NCBI RefSeq assembly: GCF_008033445.1
Contig: NZ_VNKO01000001.1
Coordinates: 228,222-292,221, forward strand
Direction of reading: 5' to 3'
Source: Vulcaniibacterium gelatinicum
GTDB lineage: Bacteria; Pseudomonadota; Gammaproteobacteria; Xanthomonadales; Xanthomonadaceae
DNA length: 64,000 bases
Shown here piece after piece: positions 20,000 to 31,380 of the stretch (positions within the stretch are counted from its first letter, which is position 1; every line of letters starts with the position of its first letter). A model generated the notes under the pieces. That model had not been told where the DNA came from. It saw nothing but the letters and a program-made list of their open reading frames with translations, and searched no databases. A program made the translations under genes and the position numbers.

Positions 20000-20624
20000 T
20001 TCCCGCCGCCCGCGCCTGTCGCGCGAAGCCGGCCTGCGCGCGATCCTGGACCACTTCGCAGTCGGGGACCCCAACGAGCTGCTGCCCCTGCGCGAACTGA
20101 TGGCGGGGCTGGGACGGCGCGCGTTCGGGATGCTGCTGTTCGTCGCGGTGCTGCCCGCCTTCATCCCGATCCCGGTCGGCGGGGCGATCGCGGGACCGCT
20201 GGTGATGCTGATCGGGGTGCAGTTGCTGGCGCTGCGGCGACGGCCGTGGCTGCCGCAATCGCTGGCGCGGCGCGGGCCGCACCGGCACGCACTGGCGCGT
20301 TTCGAGAGCAAGCTCGGGCCGGTGCTGCGCCGGCTCGAGCGGGTGGTGCGGCCGCGCCTGCCGCGGCTGCTCGACACCCGCGCCGCGACCGTGTTCACCG
20401 GGGTGTTGCTGGTGGTGCTCGGGCTGCTGCTGTCGCTGCCGATCCCGCTCACCAACTACCTGTTCGGCGGTCTGCTGCTGCTCTACGCGCTGGCCCTGAT
20501 CGAGCGCGACGGCGCGCTGATGTTGGTCGCGTGGACCGGCGGCGCAGCCGCGGTGGTCGTGTTCGGCGTGCTCTCTGGTAGCCTGGCCCTGTACGCGCAG
20601 TCGCTGCTCGACCGCCTGATCTGA
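19992..20624 (+). CDS. ExoD-like exopolysaccharide synthesis family membrane protein
   Basis: 210 residues. Membrane segments lie at about 45-65, 70-80 and in the last third. The PLRELMAGLGRRAFGMLLFVAVLPAFIPIPVGG stretch and LLSLPIPLTNYLFGGLLLLYALALIERDG are diagnostic of the ExoD family, which affects exopolysaccharide production by an unknown mechanism. It overlaps the preceding CNNM/CBS gene and is probably translated with it. Confidence 0.85.
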   Translation: MADSRRPRLSREAGLRAILDHFAVGDPNELLPLRELMAGLGRRAFGMLLFVAVLPAFIPIPVGGAIAGPLVMLIGVQLLALRRRPWLPQSLARRGPHRHALARFESKLGPVLRRLERVVRPRLPRLLDTRAATVFTGVLLVVLGLLLSLPIPLTNYLFGGLLLLYALALIERDGALMLVAWTGGAAAVVVFGVLSGSLALYAQSLLDRLI

Positions 20625-20650
20625 ATCGTTCCCATCATGCGGTGCGCGTT

Positions 20651-20725
20651 CCGTCGCTTCGGGCGGGATGCGGCGGTGCATGCGTGTCTTCGTCGCTTCG
20701 GGCTGGGGCGCCGGCATGCCCGGGA
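20651..20725. repeat. Dispersed intergenic repeat, copies B and C in tandem
   Basis: The motif CGTCGCTTCGGGC appears twice, at 20652 and 20691, 39 nt apart. The second is followed by the same GGGGCGCCGGCATGCCCGGG block as the copy at 15025. It lies in the 182-nt gap between ExoD and the GGDEF-EAL gene; nothing else is visible there. Confidence 0.5.
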
Positions 20726-20806
20726 CGACCATGCTTCCCGCAATCGAACCAGCCCCAGACTCAAGCCGATCACACCGCCCGCCCTACCGCCAGCGGTGAA
20801 GGCGAC

Positions 20807-22933
20807 TCAGCCGAGCAGCATCTGGAAGTCCTGCGCGTTGATCGGGTGGCCGAGCCAGTAGCCCTGGGCCAGGTCGCAGCCGCGCTCGCGCAGGATCGCG
20901 TACTGCCCTTCCTTCTCCACACCCTCGGCGATCACCGTGATCCCCAGCGAATGCGCCATCGCGATGATCGCGGTGGTCAGCGCCAGATCGTCCGGATCGC
21001 GCAGCACGTCGGCGATGAAGCTGCGGTCTATCTTGACCCCGTCCACCGGCACCCGCCGCAGATGGCTCAGCCCGGAGAACCCGGTGCCGAAATCATCGAG
21101 CCACACCTTCACCCCGGCCTCGCGCAACTGCGCCAACAGCCCGCGCACATGCAGCTCGTCGCCGATCACCGCGGTCTCGGTCAGCTCCAGGTGCAGGCAG
21201 TCCGCCGGCAATCCCGTCTCGCGCAGGCAGCCCTGCACCAGCTTCGGCAGATCGGTGTTGCGCAACTGGCGCGGCGAGACGTTGACCGACACGAACAGCT
21301 CGTGCGCCCGCGGGTAGTCGCGGCGCCAGCGGATCGCGTCCTCGCAGGCCGCGCGCAGCGCCTGCGGCCCCAGCACCTCGATCAGCCCGCTCTGCTCGGC
21401 CACGTCGATGAACACCGACGGCGCGATCATGCCGTGTTCGGGATGGCGCCAGCGCAGCAGCGCCTCGGCCCCGACCAGGGCCCCGTCGGACAGCCGGTAC
21501 ACCGGCTGGTAGGCCAGGCTCAGCTCGCCGCGGTCCCAGGCCCCGCGCAGGTCCTGCTCCATGCGCACCCGCCGCTCCACCGCCTGGTCCATCGCCCGGC
21601 TGTAGAAGCGGTAGCAGTTCTTGCCGGCAACCTTCGCCTGGTACATGGCGATATCGCCGTTCTTCATCAGCATCGTCGAGCTGGAAGCGTCCTCCGGGAA
21701 CAGGGTGATGCCGATCGAGGTGCCGAGGAACACCTGCCGGTCGTGGACCACGATCGGCCGGCTGAGTTCGGCCACCAGGGTCTCGGCGAGGTGGCTCGCC
21801 GCCGCACGCACGTCGCCCTGCGGCGGCCCCTGCAGCAGGATCACGAACTCGTCGCCGCCGAAGCGCGCCAGCAGCGCGTCCGGCCCGCCGATGCGCTCGA
21901 CCGTCTCGCGGATGCGCGCGGCGAACTGCACCAGCACGTCGTCGCCGGCGTCGTGGCCGAGGGTGTCGTTGACGCGCTTGAAGTCGTCGATGTCGGCGAA
22001 CAGCAGCGCCAACTGGCGGCCGGCGCCGCGCAGCTCGAGCAGGGTGCGGTCCAGGCTCTCGCGGAACGCGAGCCGGTTGCTCAGCCCGGTCAGCGCGTCG
22101 TTGTAGGCCATGCGCCGGATGTCGCGGTCGTGGCGGGCCACGCTGTGGCTCATGCGCCCGAACGCGCGCACCAGGTCGCCGACCTCGTCCTGGCGCGTGC
22201 TCGCCGGAGTGTCGGTGTCGAAGTTGCCGGACTCGATCTCGCGCGCGGCGTCGGCGAGCAGCCGGATCGGCCGCACCAGTTCGCGCTGCACCAGCCAGAC
22301 CACGCCCAGCCCGAGCGCGAGCAGGCCGGTGCTGAGCAGCGCCAGCACTGCGAGGTGGCGGCGGCCGATCTCGTCCAGGCGCGCGCGCATGTCCTCGCTG
22401 GCGCGCTCGCCGTCGGCGCGCACCGAGGCCAGCGAATAGCCCACCCGCACCCCGCCCAGGCGCTGGTCGCCGAGCATGATCGGCGCGGCCACGTCCACCA
22501 TCTCGTCCGACACCTGCGCGTATGGCGCACGCGCGGCGATCGCCTCGAACGCGAACGCATCGGACATCGGCTGGCCGTAGGTCGGGATGTCGCCGGAACC
22601 GTCGTGCAGGATCCGCCCCTGCGGGTCGAACACCAGCACGTAGCTCACGTCCGGCTGCCGCATCGCGTTGCGGACGATGGTGCCGATCGCGTCCAGGTCG
22701 AAGTAGTACAGCGGATTCGCCAGCGCGTCGGCGAGCTGCGCCACGGACGTCTCGCCGCGGTCGCGCACGCGCTCGAACACCAGCGAATGCATCGCTTCAC
22801 GGCCGAGCGTGACTACCTCGCGCTGCATCGCCTGCTGCCGTTGCCATACCAGCGCGAACAGGGTCAGCACGACCAGCATCACCGCGGCCATGGCCAGCAG
22901 GAACTTGGCCTGCAGCCCGAAGCGCAGCTTCAT
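20807..22933 (-). CDS. GGDEF-EAL cyclic-di-GMP enzyme with periplasmic sensor and HAMP
   Basis: 708 residues. Order: membrane helix (about 10-30), periplasmic sensor region (to about 185), second membrane helix (about 188-210), HAMP, GGDEF and EAL. The GGDEF site is intact (RFGGDEFVILL) and the EAL domain keeps EALLRWRHPE, NVSPRQL, LELTET, DDFGTGFSGLSHL, KIDRSF and EGVE. It could therefore either make or degrade c-di-GMP, and the direction cannot be read from sequence. The start overlaps the stop of the PhnD-like gene (ATGA), so that binding protein is the likely input. Confidence 0.9.
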   Translation of the reverse strand: MKLRFGLQAKFLLAMAAVMLVVLTLFALVWQRQQAMQREVVTLGREAMHSLVFERVRDRGETSVAQLADALANPLYYFDLDAIGTIVRNAMRQPDVSYVLVFDPQGRILHDGSGDIPTYGQPMSDAFAFEAIAARAPYAQVSDEMVDVAAPIMLGDQRLGGVRVGYSLASVRADGERASEDMRARLDEIGRRHLAVLALLSTGLLALGLGVVWLVQRELVRPIRLLADAAREIESGNFDTDTPASTRQDEVGDLVRAFGRMSHSVARHDRDIRRMAYNDALTGLSNRLAFRESLDRTLLELRGAGRQLALLFADIDDFKRVNDTLGHDAGDDVLVQFAARIRETVERIGGPDALLARFGGDEFVILLQGPPQGDVRAAASHLAETLVAELSRPIVVHDRQVFLGTSIGITLFPEDASSSTMLMKNGDIAMYQAKVAGKNCYRFYSRAMDQAVERRVRMEQDLRGAWDRGELSLAYQPVYRLSDGALVGAEALLRWRHPEHGMIAPSVFIDVAEQSGLIEVLGPQALRAACEDAIRWRRDYPRAHELFVSVNVSPRQLRNTDLPKLVQGCLRETGLPADCLHLELTETAVIGDELHVRGLLAQLREAGVKVWLDDFGTGFSGLSHLRRVPVDGVKIDRSFIADVLRDPDDLALTTAIIAMAHSLGITVIAEGVEKEGQYAILRERGCDLAQGYWLGHPINAQDFQMLLG

Positions 22934-23871
22934 TCGACCTCCGCGCGGATCCGCTGCACGCCGCGTCCGATGTGGTCGAGCGCGTGCTGGGCGGAGGGGT
23001 CGATGGGCAGGAAGCGGGTGGTCTGGAAGAACCGCAGCAGCGGCTCGCGCGCGTCGGGGTCTGCGGCCGCCTCGATCAGCACCTCGCGCAGGCGCGCTTC
23101 CACCTTCGGGTCCAGGTCGCCGCGCACCAGTTCCAGCGCGCGCGGATAGGGCGGAGTGCGGCCGACGATCACCAGGTCGTCGCGGAACGCGGGCGGCATG
23201 CGCTGCGGGTTGTTCCAGTCGAGGTTGCTCATCACGCCCGCATCCACCAGGCGCTTGTGCACCCAGGTGGCGATGTTGAGCTCGGTGCGCGCGAACAGGT
23301 AGCCGACCGCGTCCGGGGACGGATGGTCCATCGGCGAGAGCAGGATCTCCAGCGGCAGCCCCGTCCCCAGCAGCTCGGCGGCGGGCACGTAATACGCGCT
23401 GGTCGAGTACGGGTTCTGGAACGCGACCTTGCGCCCGCGCAGGTCGGCCAGCGAGCGGATGCCGCTGTCGCGCCGGGCGAAGAACAGGGTGCTGTAGCGG
23501 CTCACCCCGTCGCGCTCGGTCAGCAGCAGCGGCCGCGCCCCGGCGCGCTGCTGCAGCACCATGCCGGTGCCGGCGGTCTCGGTGATCCAGTCCACCCGCC
23601 CGCGGCGCAGGTAGCTCGACATCTGCTGCGCGTCGCGCGCCATCAGGATCCGTCCCTCGCGGATGCCCACGTCGGCCATCCGCGGCACCACGTAGTCCAA
23701 CAGCGGCTTGAGCTGTTCGTAGTGGGTCTTGGGGTCGTCGCTGATCCGGCCCAGCACCAGCACATGCCGGTCGTCGGCCGTCGCCTCGGGACCGGCCGCG
23801 TGGACGGAAAGGAGGACGATCGCCGTGGCCAGACCGAACACCAGCGCGAGCAGACGACGGAGCGGGGCCAA
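22930..23871 (-). CDS. PhnD-like periplasmic substrate-binding protein
   Basis: 313 residues with a signal peptide (RRLLALVFGLATAIVLLSVHAAG). The fold is PhnD/phosphonate-binding: VLVLGRISDDPKTHYEQLKPLLDYV, RGRVDWITETAGTG, SGIRSLADLRGRKVAFQNPYSTSAYYVPAAELL. No ABC transporter genes are adjacent. Instead it is coupled by ATGA overlap to a GGDEF-EAL gene, which suggests it senses a ligand in the periplasm and signals through that membrane enzyme. The ligand is unknown. Confidence 0.82.
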   Translation of the reverse strand: MAPLRRLLALVFGLATAIVLLSVHAAGPEATADDRHVLVLGRISDDPKTHYEQLKPLLDYVVPRMADVGIREGRILMARDAQQMSSYLRRGRVDWITETAGTGMVLQQRAGARPLLLTERDGVSRYSTLFFARRDSGIRSLADLRGRKVAFQNPYSTSAYYVPAAELLGTGLPLEILLSPMDHPSPDAVGYLFARTELNIATWVHKRLVDAGVMSNLDWNNPQRMPPAFRDDLVIVGRTPPYPRALELVRGDLDPKVEARLREVLIEAAADPDAREPLLRFFQTTRFLPIDPSAQHALDHIGRGVQRIRAEVE

Positions 23872-23954
23872 GCGGGAGTCCAGGAGTCGGGAACGAGGCG
23901 CAGTCGCGAGCCTAGCCTAAAGGCGCCCGCGCCGCGACCGCCCGCGCGCCCGGC

Positions 23955-24725
23955 TCAACCCCGCCCGGCCAGCCGGGCCATGCGCTCGGTGTCGGCCAGG
24001 ATCCCGCGCAGCAGGCGCACCTCGCGGCTGTCGAGCTGGGCCCGCAGGTACAGCCGGCGCAGCTTGCGCAACACCGAGGTCGGGTCGCGCCCCTTGTGGA
24101 AGTCGATCGCGTCCAGGGCCTCGGCCAGGTGCGCGAACAGTCCCTCCAGCTCGACGTGGGGGGCGACGTCGGGGCGCTGCCAAGGTCCTTCCATGGCGGG
24201 CGCGCCGGCCAGGCCGAGCGCGGCCAGCCGGACCTCGTAGGCGAGCACCTGCACCGCGGCGGCGAGGTTGAGCGAAGGGAAGGCCGGGTCGGACGGGATG
24301 TGCACCGCGGCGTGGCACAGCTGCAGTTCCTCGTTCTCCAGCCCGGTGCGCTCACGGCCGAAGACCAGCGCCACTTCGCCGTGGACGGCAGCGTCCCAGG
24401 CCCGCGCCGCGGCCTCGCGCGGGGTCAGTTCCTCGAGCTGGACCCGACGCGCGCGGGCGGTGCAGCCGAGCACCAGCCGGCAGTCGGCCACCGCCGCGGC
24501 CAGGTCGGCGTGGACGGGGGCGGCGGCGATCAGGTCATCGGCGCCGGCCGCCATTGCCAGCGCGTCGCGCTCGCCCTGCGGGTCGCATTCCGGCGCCACC
24601 AGCACCAGCGAGCGCAGGCCCATGGTCTTCATCGCCCGCGCCGCGGCGCCGACGTTGCCGGGATGCTGGGTGCCCACCAGGACGATGCGGACCCGCGCGG
24701 CGCGGGCGGAAGGATCGGTCTGCAT
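23955..24725 (-). CDS. trmJ: tRNA (cytidine/uridine-32-2'-O-)-methyltransferase TrmJ
   Basis: 256 residues of the SPOUT superfamily. It starts with [25 protein letters not shown], the conserved first strand and loop, and carries the [21 protein letters not shown] knot motif and [24 protein letters not shown]-terminal helical extension is present as in TrmJ. It methylates the 2'-O of nucleotide 32 in tRNA using S-adenosylmethionine. It is divergent from suhB, a common gammaproteobacterial arrangement. Confidence 0.9.
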   Translation of the reverse strand: MQTDPSARAARVRIVLVGTQHPGNVGAAARAMKTMGLRSLVLVAPECDPQGERDALAMAAGADDLIAAAPVHADLAAAVADCRLVLGCTARARRVQLEELTPREAAARAWDAAVHGEVALVFGRERTGLENEELQLCHAAVHIPSDPAFPSLNLAAAVQVLAYEVRLAALGLAGAPAMEGPWQRPDVAPHVELEGLFAHLAEALDAIDFHKGRDPTSVLRKLRRLYLRAQLDSREVRLLRGILADTERMARLAGRG

Positions 24726-24815
24726 GCGCGAATGTTAAACTCCGCCGCCCGGCCGCCGCGCCGGGTCCGTTCTTTTCCCCCGCCCTCCCCGACCGCGCAC
24801 GGAGTCCCGCCGCGT

Positions 24816-25634
24816 ATGCAAAAGCCTGCCGTCACGATCATGGTCAAGGCCGCCCGGGCCGCCGGCAACGTGCTGCTGCGGCACCTGCACCGGCTCGACG
24901 CGCTCAACGTCGTGGAGAAGGACCGGCTCGACTACGCCAGCGAGGTGGACGGGCTGGCCGAGGCCGAGATCGTGCGCGAGCTCAAGCGCGCCATGCCCGA
25001 CTGCGCGATCCTCGGCGAGGAGAGCGGCGCCTCGGGCAAGGGCCGCGCGACCTTCGTCATTGACCCGCTGGACGGCACCAGCAACTACCTGCGCGGCTTC
25101 CCGCACTGGTGCGTCTCGATCGCGCTGGTGGAGAACGGCGAGCCGCAGCACGGGGTGATCTTCGACCCGCTGCGCAACGAGCTGTTCACCGCCAGCCGCG
25201 GCAGCGGCGCGGTGCTCAACGACAAGCGCATCCGCGTGGCCGAGCGCAAGGACCTGTCCGGGGCGGTGCTGACCACCGGCTTCCCGCCGCGCGAGCGCGC
25301 GCGCGCCGGCGCCCAGCTCGAGTGCATCCGCGAGCTGCTGCGCGAGGCCGAGGACATCCGCCGCACCGGCTCGGCCGCACTCGACCTGGCCTACGTCGCC
25401 TGCGGCCGCACCGACGGCTACTTCGAGGCCGGGGTGAAGCCGTGGGACATCGCCGCCGGCATGCTGCTGGTGCGCGAGGCCGGCGGCCGGGTGTGCGACT
25501 TCCGCGGCGCCGCCACCGGCCCGGTGGACGCGCGCGGCATCGCCAGCCGCCAGCTCGTGGCCGGCAACGTCAAGCTCAGTCAGGCCCTGCAGAAGGCGAT
25601 CGTGGCCTCGGGCTACGCCGCGGCCTTCGACTGA
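24816..25634 (+). CDS. suhB: Inositol monophosphatase family protein SuhB
   Basis: 272 residues. The metal-binding motifs are visible: GEESG, then [22 protein letters not shown], and [22 protein letters not shown]. SuhB hydrolyses inositol-1-phosphate and in Proteobacteria also takes part in rRNA transcription antitermination complexes. The ATG at 24816 gives [18 protein letters not shown], the family start. A TAAACT element at 24736-24741 could be its -10, though no good -35 is visible. Confidence 0.92.
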   Translation: MQKPAVTIMVKAARAAGNVLLRHLHRLDALNVVEKDRLDYASEVDGLAEAEIVRELKRAMPDCAILGEESGASGKGRATFVIDPLDGTSNYLRGFPHWCVSIALVENGEPQHGVIFDPLRNELFTASRGSGAVLNDKRIRVAERKDLSGAVLTTGFPPRERARAGAQLECIRELLREAEDIRRTGSAALDLAYVACGRTDGYFEAGVKPWDIAAGMLLVREAGGRVCDFRGAATGPVDARGIASRQLVAGNVKLSQALQKAIVASGYAAAFD

Positions 25635-25653
25635 GCGCCCGTTTCCGGCGGAA

Positions 25654-25682
25654 ACCCGCCCCCCTTGCATGGAGGGGCGGGT
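25654..25682. terminator. Hairpin between convergent suhB and secF
   Basis: A 9-bp stem (ACCCGCCCC / GGGGCGGGT) closes an 11-nt loop in the 55-nt gap between the two stop codons. A second small palindrome, GTTTCC GGC GGAAAC, precedes it. Position suggests a shared terminator; T-runs are weak. Confidence 0.45.
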
Positions 25683-25689
25683 GCGGCGC

Positions 25690-26640
25690 TCAGGGGCGCC
25701 GCGCCAGCGCCGCCTCGTCGCGCGCCTTCGGCATCAGGTCCTGCTTGCTCACGCCCAGCCACAGCAGCAGCGGGCAGGCGACGAAGATCGAGGACAGGGT
25801 GCCGACGATGATGCCGATCATCTGCGACTCGGCCATGCCGCGCAGCGAGCCGCCGCCGTACAGGTACAGCGCCAGTACGGTCAGCAGCGCCACGAACGAG
25901 GTGATCACCGTGCGCGACAGGGTCTGGTTGATCGAGCGGTTCAGCACCTCGCGCGGCTCGGCACGCAGGATGCGGAAGTTCTCGCGCACGCGGTCGAACA
26001 CCACGATCGTGTCGTTGATCGAGTAGCCCATCACCGACAGCACGCCCGCCAGCACGGTCAGGTCGAACTCGTGGCCGCTGAGCGCGAACCAGCCCGCGAC
26101 GACCACGACGTCGTGCAGGGTGGTGATGATCGCCGCGACCGCGAACTTCCACTCGAACCGGAACGAGATGTAGACCAGGAAGCCGACGATCACGAACAGC
26201 AGGGCGTACAGGCCGTTCCAGGCCAGTTCCTCGCCGATCTGCGGACCGACGAAGTCGCTCTTGACGATCTGCCCGGGGTTGTCCGGGGTCGAGGCCGCGC
26301 GCAGCACGGCGTCGGCGGTCTGCGCCACCTGTCCCGCACCCTCGCCTTCCTTCGGCTGCAGGCGGATCAGCAGGTCGTTGCCGGAGCCGAAGGTCTGCAC
26401 CTGCGCGCCCTCGTAGCCGGCCGCGGCCAGCCGCGCGCGCACGTCGTCCACGTCCACCGGGCGCTCGAACTTGAGCTCGGTCACGGTGCCGCCGGTGAAG
26501 TCCAGGGCGAAGTTGAAGCCCTTGCCGACCATCGCCCCGATCGCGACGAACATCAGCAGCGCCGCCACCACCAGCGACGCCCAGCGCAGCCGCATGAAGT
26601 CGAAGCTGCTGTCGTAGGGGAACACGTTGAACGGTTTCAT
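25690..26640 (-). CDS. secF: Protein translocase subunit SecF
   Basis: 316 residues. A first membrane segment near residue 20-38 is followed by a periplasmic domain with FALDFTGGTVTELKFERPVD and then five membrane segments. Conserved pieces include LSVMGYSINDTIVVFDRVREN and the SINQTLSRTVITSF segment. With SecD it forms the complex that uses the proton gradient to pull secreted proteins through SecYEG. It is the last gene of the queA-tgt-yajC-secD-secF operon, 13 nt after secD. Confidence 0.95.
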   Translation of the reverse strand: MKPFNVFPYDSSFDFMRLRWASLVVAALLMFVAIGAMVGKGFNFALDFTGGTVTELKFERPVDVDDVRARLAAAGYEGAQVQTFGSGNDLLIRLQPKEGEGAGQVAQTADAVLRAASTPDNPGQIVKSDFVGPQIGEELAWNGLYALLFVIVGFLVYISFRFEWKFAVAAIITTLHDVVVVAGWFALSGHEFDLTVLAGVLSVMGYSINDTIVVFDRVRENFRILRAEPREVLNRSINQTLSRTVITSFVALLTVLALYLYGGGSLRGMAESQMIGIIVGTLSSIFVACPLLLWLGVSKQDLMPKARDEAALARRP

Positions 26641-26653
26641 GTCCGATGCTCCC

Positions 26654-28525
26654 TCAGATCGCGATGGACTTCAGCTTGCGGCGGCGGCCGTAGACCAGGG
26701 TGGCGATGCCGCGCGAGGCCGAGACCGCCGTGTACATCGAGGTCAGGATGCCGAGGATCAGGGCCACGGCGAAGCCCTTCAGCGGGCCGGTGCCGAACGC
26801 GAACAGGGCCACGCCGGCCAGCAGCGCGGTGATGTTGGCGTCGGCGATGGTGCCGGAGGCCTTGTCGTAGCCGGTGGCGATGGCCGCCAGCGGCGGCATG
26901 CCGGCACGCAGCTCCTCGCGGATGCGCTCGTTGATCAGCACGTTGGCGTCCACCGACATGCCCACGGTCAGGGCGATGCCGGCCAGGCCCGGCAGGGTCA
27001 GGGTGAAGCCGAGCAGCGACATCAGCGCCACCACCATCAGCAGATTCAGCAGCAGCGCCAGGCAGGTGATGACGCCGAACATGCGGTAGTACACCAGGAA
27101 GAACACCAGCGCGAAGGCGAACGAGTACTGCACCGCGGTCAGGCCGCGCTCGATGTTCTCGGCGCCCAGGCTGGGGCCGACGATCCGCTCCTCGACGAAG
27201 TCCATCGGGGCGGCCAGCGCGCCGGCGCGCAGCAGCAGGGCCAGGTCGGCGGCTTCCTTCGGGCTGTCCAGGCCGGAGGTCTGGAAGTTGCGGCCAAGCG
27301 GCTCGCGGATGGTGGCGATCGAGATCACCTGTTCGCTGATGCGGGTGGTGCGCACCTCGCGCCCGTCCACCATCTTCACTTCGGGGATGCGCTCGATGAA
27401 CACCACGGCAAGGCCCTTGCCGACGTTCTCGCTCGAGTAGTCGAACATGCGCTGGCCGCCGGCGCTGTTGAGCTGGATGAACACCGCCGGCGAGCCGTCG
27501 TCCTGGGCGCGGCCGGAGGTGGCGCCCTCGAGCTGCTCGCCGGAGACGATCACGCGCTTCTTCAGCAGCACCGGGATCGGCTTGCCGTCGGGGCCGAGCT
27601 CCTTGCGGAAGTAGAGCTTGGCGTCGGGCGGCACGCTGCCGGTGGCGAGCGCGTCGTAGGGGTTGCCGTCCTCGTACACGCCGCGGAACTCGAGCGTGGC
27701 GGTGGCGCCGAGGATGCGCTTGGCCTGCGCCGTGTCCTGGATGCCGGGCAGCTGCACCACCACCCGGTCGCTGCCCTGGCGCTGGATGATCGGCTCGGCC
27801 ACGCCCAGCTCGTTGATGCGGTTGCGCAAGGTGCCGATGTTCTGTTCGATCGCCTCGCGCGCGGCCTTGTCCAGCTCCTCCTGCGGGATGCGCAGGACGA
27901 TACGGTTGCCGGCGGCCTCCATCTGCAGCGCGGGCTGCTCGGCGGCGATCAGCGCCTGCGCCTTGGCGGCATCGGCGCTCGGCGCCAGGGTCACCACCAC
28001 CGCGCCGTCGGCGCGGCGCTCGACCGACTCGTACACCACGCGGTTCTCGCGCAGCAGGCCGCGCAGCGACTCCATGACCGAGTCGTAGCGCTTGGCGACC
28101 GCGGCCTGCTTGTCCACCTCCATCAGGAAGTGCACGCCGCCGCGCAGGTCCAGGCCCAGGAACATGGGCTTGCCGCCGATCGCGGCCAGCCAGTCCGGCA
28201 CGGTGGAGGCCAGGTTCAGCGCCACCACGTAGCCGCTGCCGAGGGCCTCGCGCAAGGTGTCGGCGGCCCGGGTCTGCGCCTCCGGGCTCGGGATGCGCAC
28301 CAGCAGGTTGCCGCCCTTGACGATCTCGACCGACTTCACCGGCACCTTCGCCTGGCGCAGCAGGTCCTCCACCCGCTTCTCCAGCGCCGCGTCCACCTGC
28401 ATGCCGCGGTTGGCGGTGACCTGCACCGAGGGATCCTGCGGGAACACGTTGGGCAGTGCGTACAGCGTGCTGAGCAACAGCACGATCAGCAGGACGGCGT
28501 ACTTCCAGCGGGCATATTCGAGCAT
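26654..28525 (-). CDS. secD: Protein translocase subunit SecD
   Basis: 623 residues, full length. Features in order: N-terminal membrane helix (WKYAVLLIVLLLSTLYALPN), the long periplasmic P1 head with LGLDLRGGVHFLMEVD, RNRINELGVAEPIIQRQGSDRVVVQLPGI, and a C-terminal block of five membrane segments with GMSVDANVLINERIREELR. It drives the late stages of protein export with SecF. Confidence 0.95.
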   Translation of the reverse strand: MLEYARWKYAVLLIVLLLSTLYALPNVFPQDPSVQVTANRGMQVDAALEKRVEDLLRQAKVPVKSVEIVKGGNLLVRIPSPEAQTRAADTLREALGSGYVVALNLASTVPDWLAAIGGKPMFLGLDLRGGVHFLMEVDKQAAVAKRYDSVMESLRGLLRENRVVYESVERRADGAVVVTLAPSADAAKAQALIAAEQPALQMEAAGNRIVLRIPQEELDKAAREAIEQNIGTLRNRINELGVAEPIIQRQGSDRVVVQLPGIQDTAQAKRILGATATLEFRGVYEDGNPYDALATGSVPPDAKLYFRKELGPDGKPIPVLLKKRVIVSGEQLEGATSGRAQDDGSPAVFIQLNSAGGQRMFDYSSENVGKGLAVVFIERIPEVKMVDGREVRTTRISEQVISIATIREPLGRNFQTSGLDSPKEAADLALLLRAGALAAPMDFVEERIVGPSLGAENIERGLTAVQYSFAFALVFFLVYYRMFGVITCLALLLNLLMVVALMSLLGFTLTLPGLAGIALTVGMSVDANVLINERIREELRAGMPPLAAIATGYDKASGTIADANITALLAGVALFAFGTGPLKGFAVALILGILTSMYTAVSASRGIATLVYGRRRKLKSIAI

Positions 28526-28581
28526 CGTGAACCCCTGCGCCGGCCGCGCGTCCGGCGCTCGCTAGATGGAAAGGCCGGCGC

Positions 28582-28923
28582 TCAGGCCGACTTCAGCGTG
28601 CCCTTGGGCAGCACGTTGGCGATCGCGCCCTTCTGCACGCGCACCTGCACGCCGTTGGCGATCTCGACGCTGACGAAACTCTCGCCGATCTCGCTGACCA
28701 CGCCGGCGATGCCGCCGTTGGTGATGACCTCGTCGCCGCGGGCCAGCTTCTCGAGCATCGCCCGGTGTTCCTTGGCCCGCTTCATCTGCGGCCGGATCAT
28801 GAGGAAGTACATGATCGCGATCAGCAGGATCGGGAACAGCAGGGTCGAGAGCATGCTGGGCGCGGCCTGCGCCGGGGCGGATTGGGCGTAGGCGGGGGCG
28901 ATCAGCAGGTCGAGCAGGTTCAT
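28582..28923 (-). CDS. yajC: Preprotein translocase accessory subunit YajC
   Basis: 113 residues from the ATG at 28923. One membrane helix (LSTLLFPILLIAIMYFLMIRPQMKR) is followed by the conserved cytoplasmic domain LARGDEVITNGGIAGVVSEIGESFVSVEI. It associates with SecDF. It sits between tgt and secD, the usual place, though 79 nt separate it from tgt. Confidence 0.93.
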   Translation of the reverse strand: MNLLDLLIAPAYAQSAPAQAAPSMLSTLLFPILLIAIMYFLMIRPQMKRAKEHRAMLEKLARGDEVITNGGIAGVVSEIGESFVSVEIANGVQVRVQKGAIANVLPKGTLKSA

Positions 28924-29002
28924 GCGGCAAGTCCGTATCGGCGGAAAACAGCCGGGGATTATGCCATGCGGGCCGGGGCCGGGCCTTTCAAGGCCGTGCC
29001 CC

Positions 29003-31176
<2,174 letters not shown>

Positions 31177-31244
31177 AGGATGATCCAGCCCCGGCGGCCG
31201 CGCCGCCGGGGCGAAACGCGGCCGTGGCCGCACGAGGGGCGCAA

Positions 31245-31250
31245 AGTGTA
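31245..31250 (-). promoter_or_regulatory. Possible -10 box for the queA operon
   Basis: TACACT on the minus strand, about 70 nt upstream of the queA start. No convincing -35 box lies 17 nt upstream, so this is only a candidate. Confidence 0.35.
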
Positions 31251-31287
31251 CCTGCCGGCGGGGGTACTGCCGCCGGAGGCGGCGTGG

Positions 31288-31293
31288 TAAAAT
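31288..31293 (+). promoter_or_regulatory. Possible -10 box upstream of the aminotransferase leader
   Basis: TAAAAT on the plus strand, predicting a transcript start near 31300 and an 80-nt leader to the ATG at 31381. The -35 region is GC-rich and poor. Confidence 0.4.
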
Positions 31294-31328
31294 CGCACAA
31301 CCCTTTGAAAGTACTGGGGAAAGCGCGG

Positions 31329-31356
31329 ATGCGCGGCGTGTTGTCGCGCATTTTTT
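31329..31356 (+). terminator. Terminator-like hairpin in the leader of the aminotransferase gene
   Basis: A 7-bp stem (ATGCGCG / CGCGCAT) with a 9-nt loop is followed by TTTTTTG, then 25 nt to the start codon. It has the form of an intrinsic terminator but lies upstream of the gene, so it may be an attenuator, or the end of a short leader RNA of about 55 nt. Confidence 0.6.
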
Positions 31357-31380
31357 GTTTTCCCCGCGTCGGGAGCCGCC

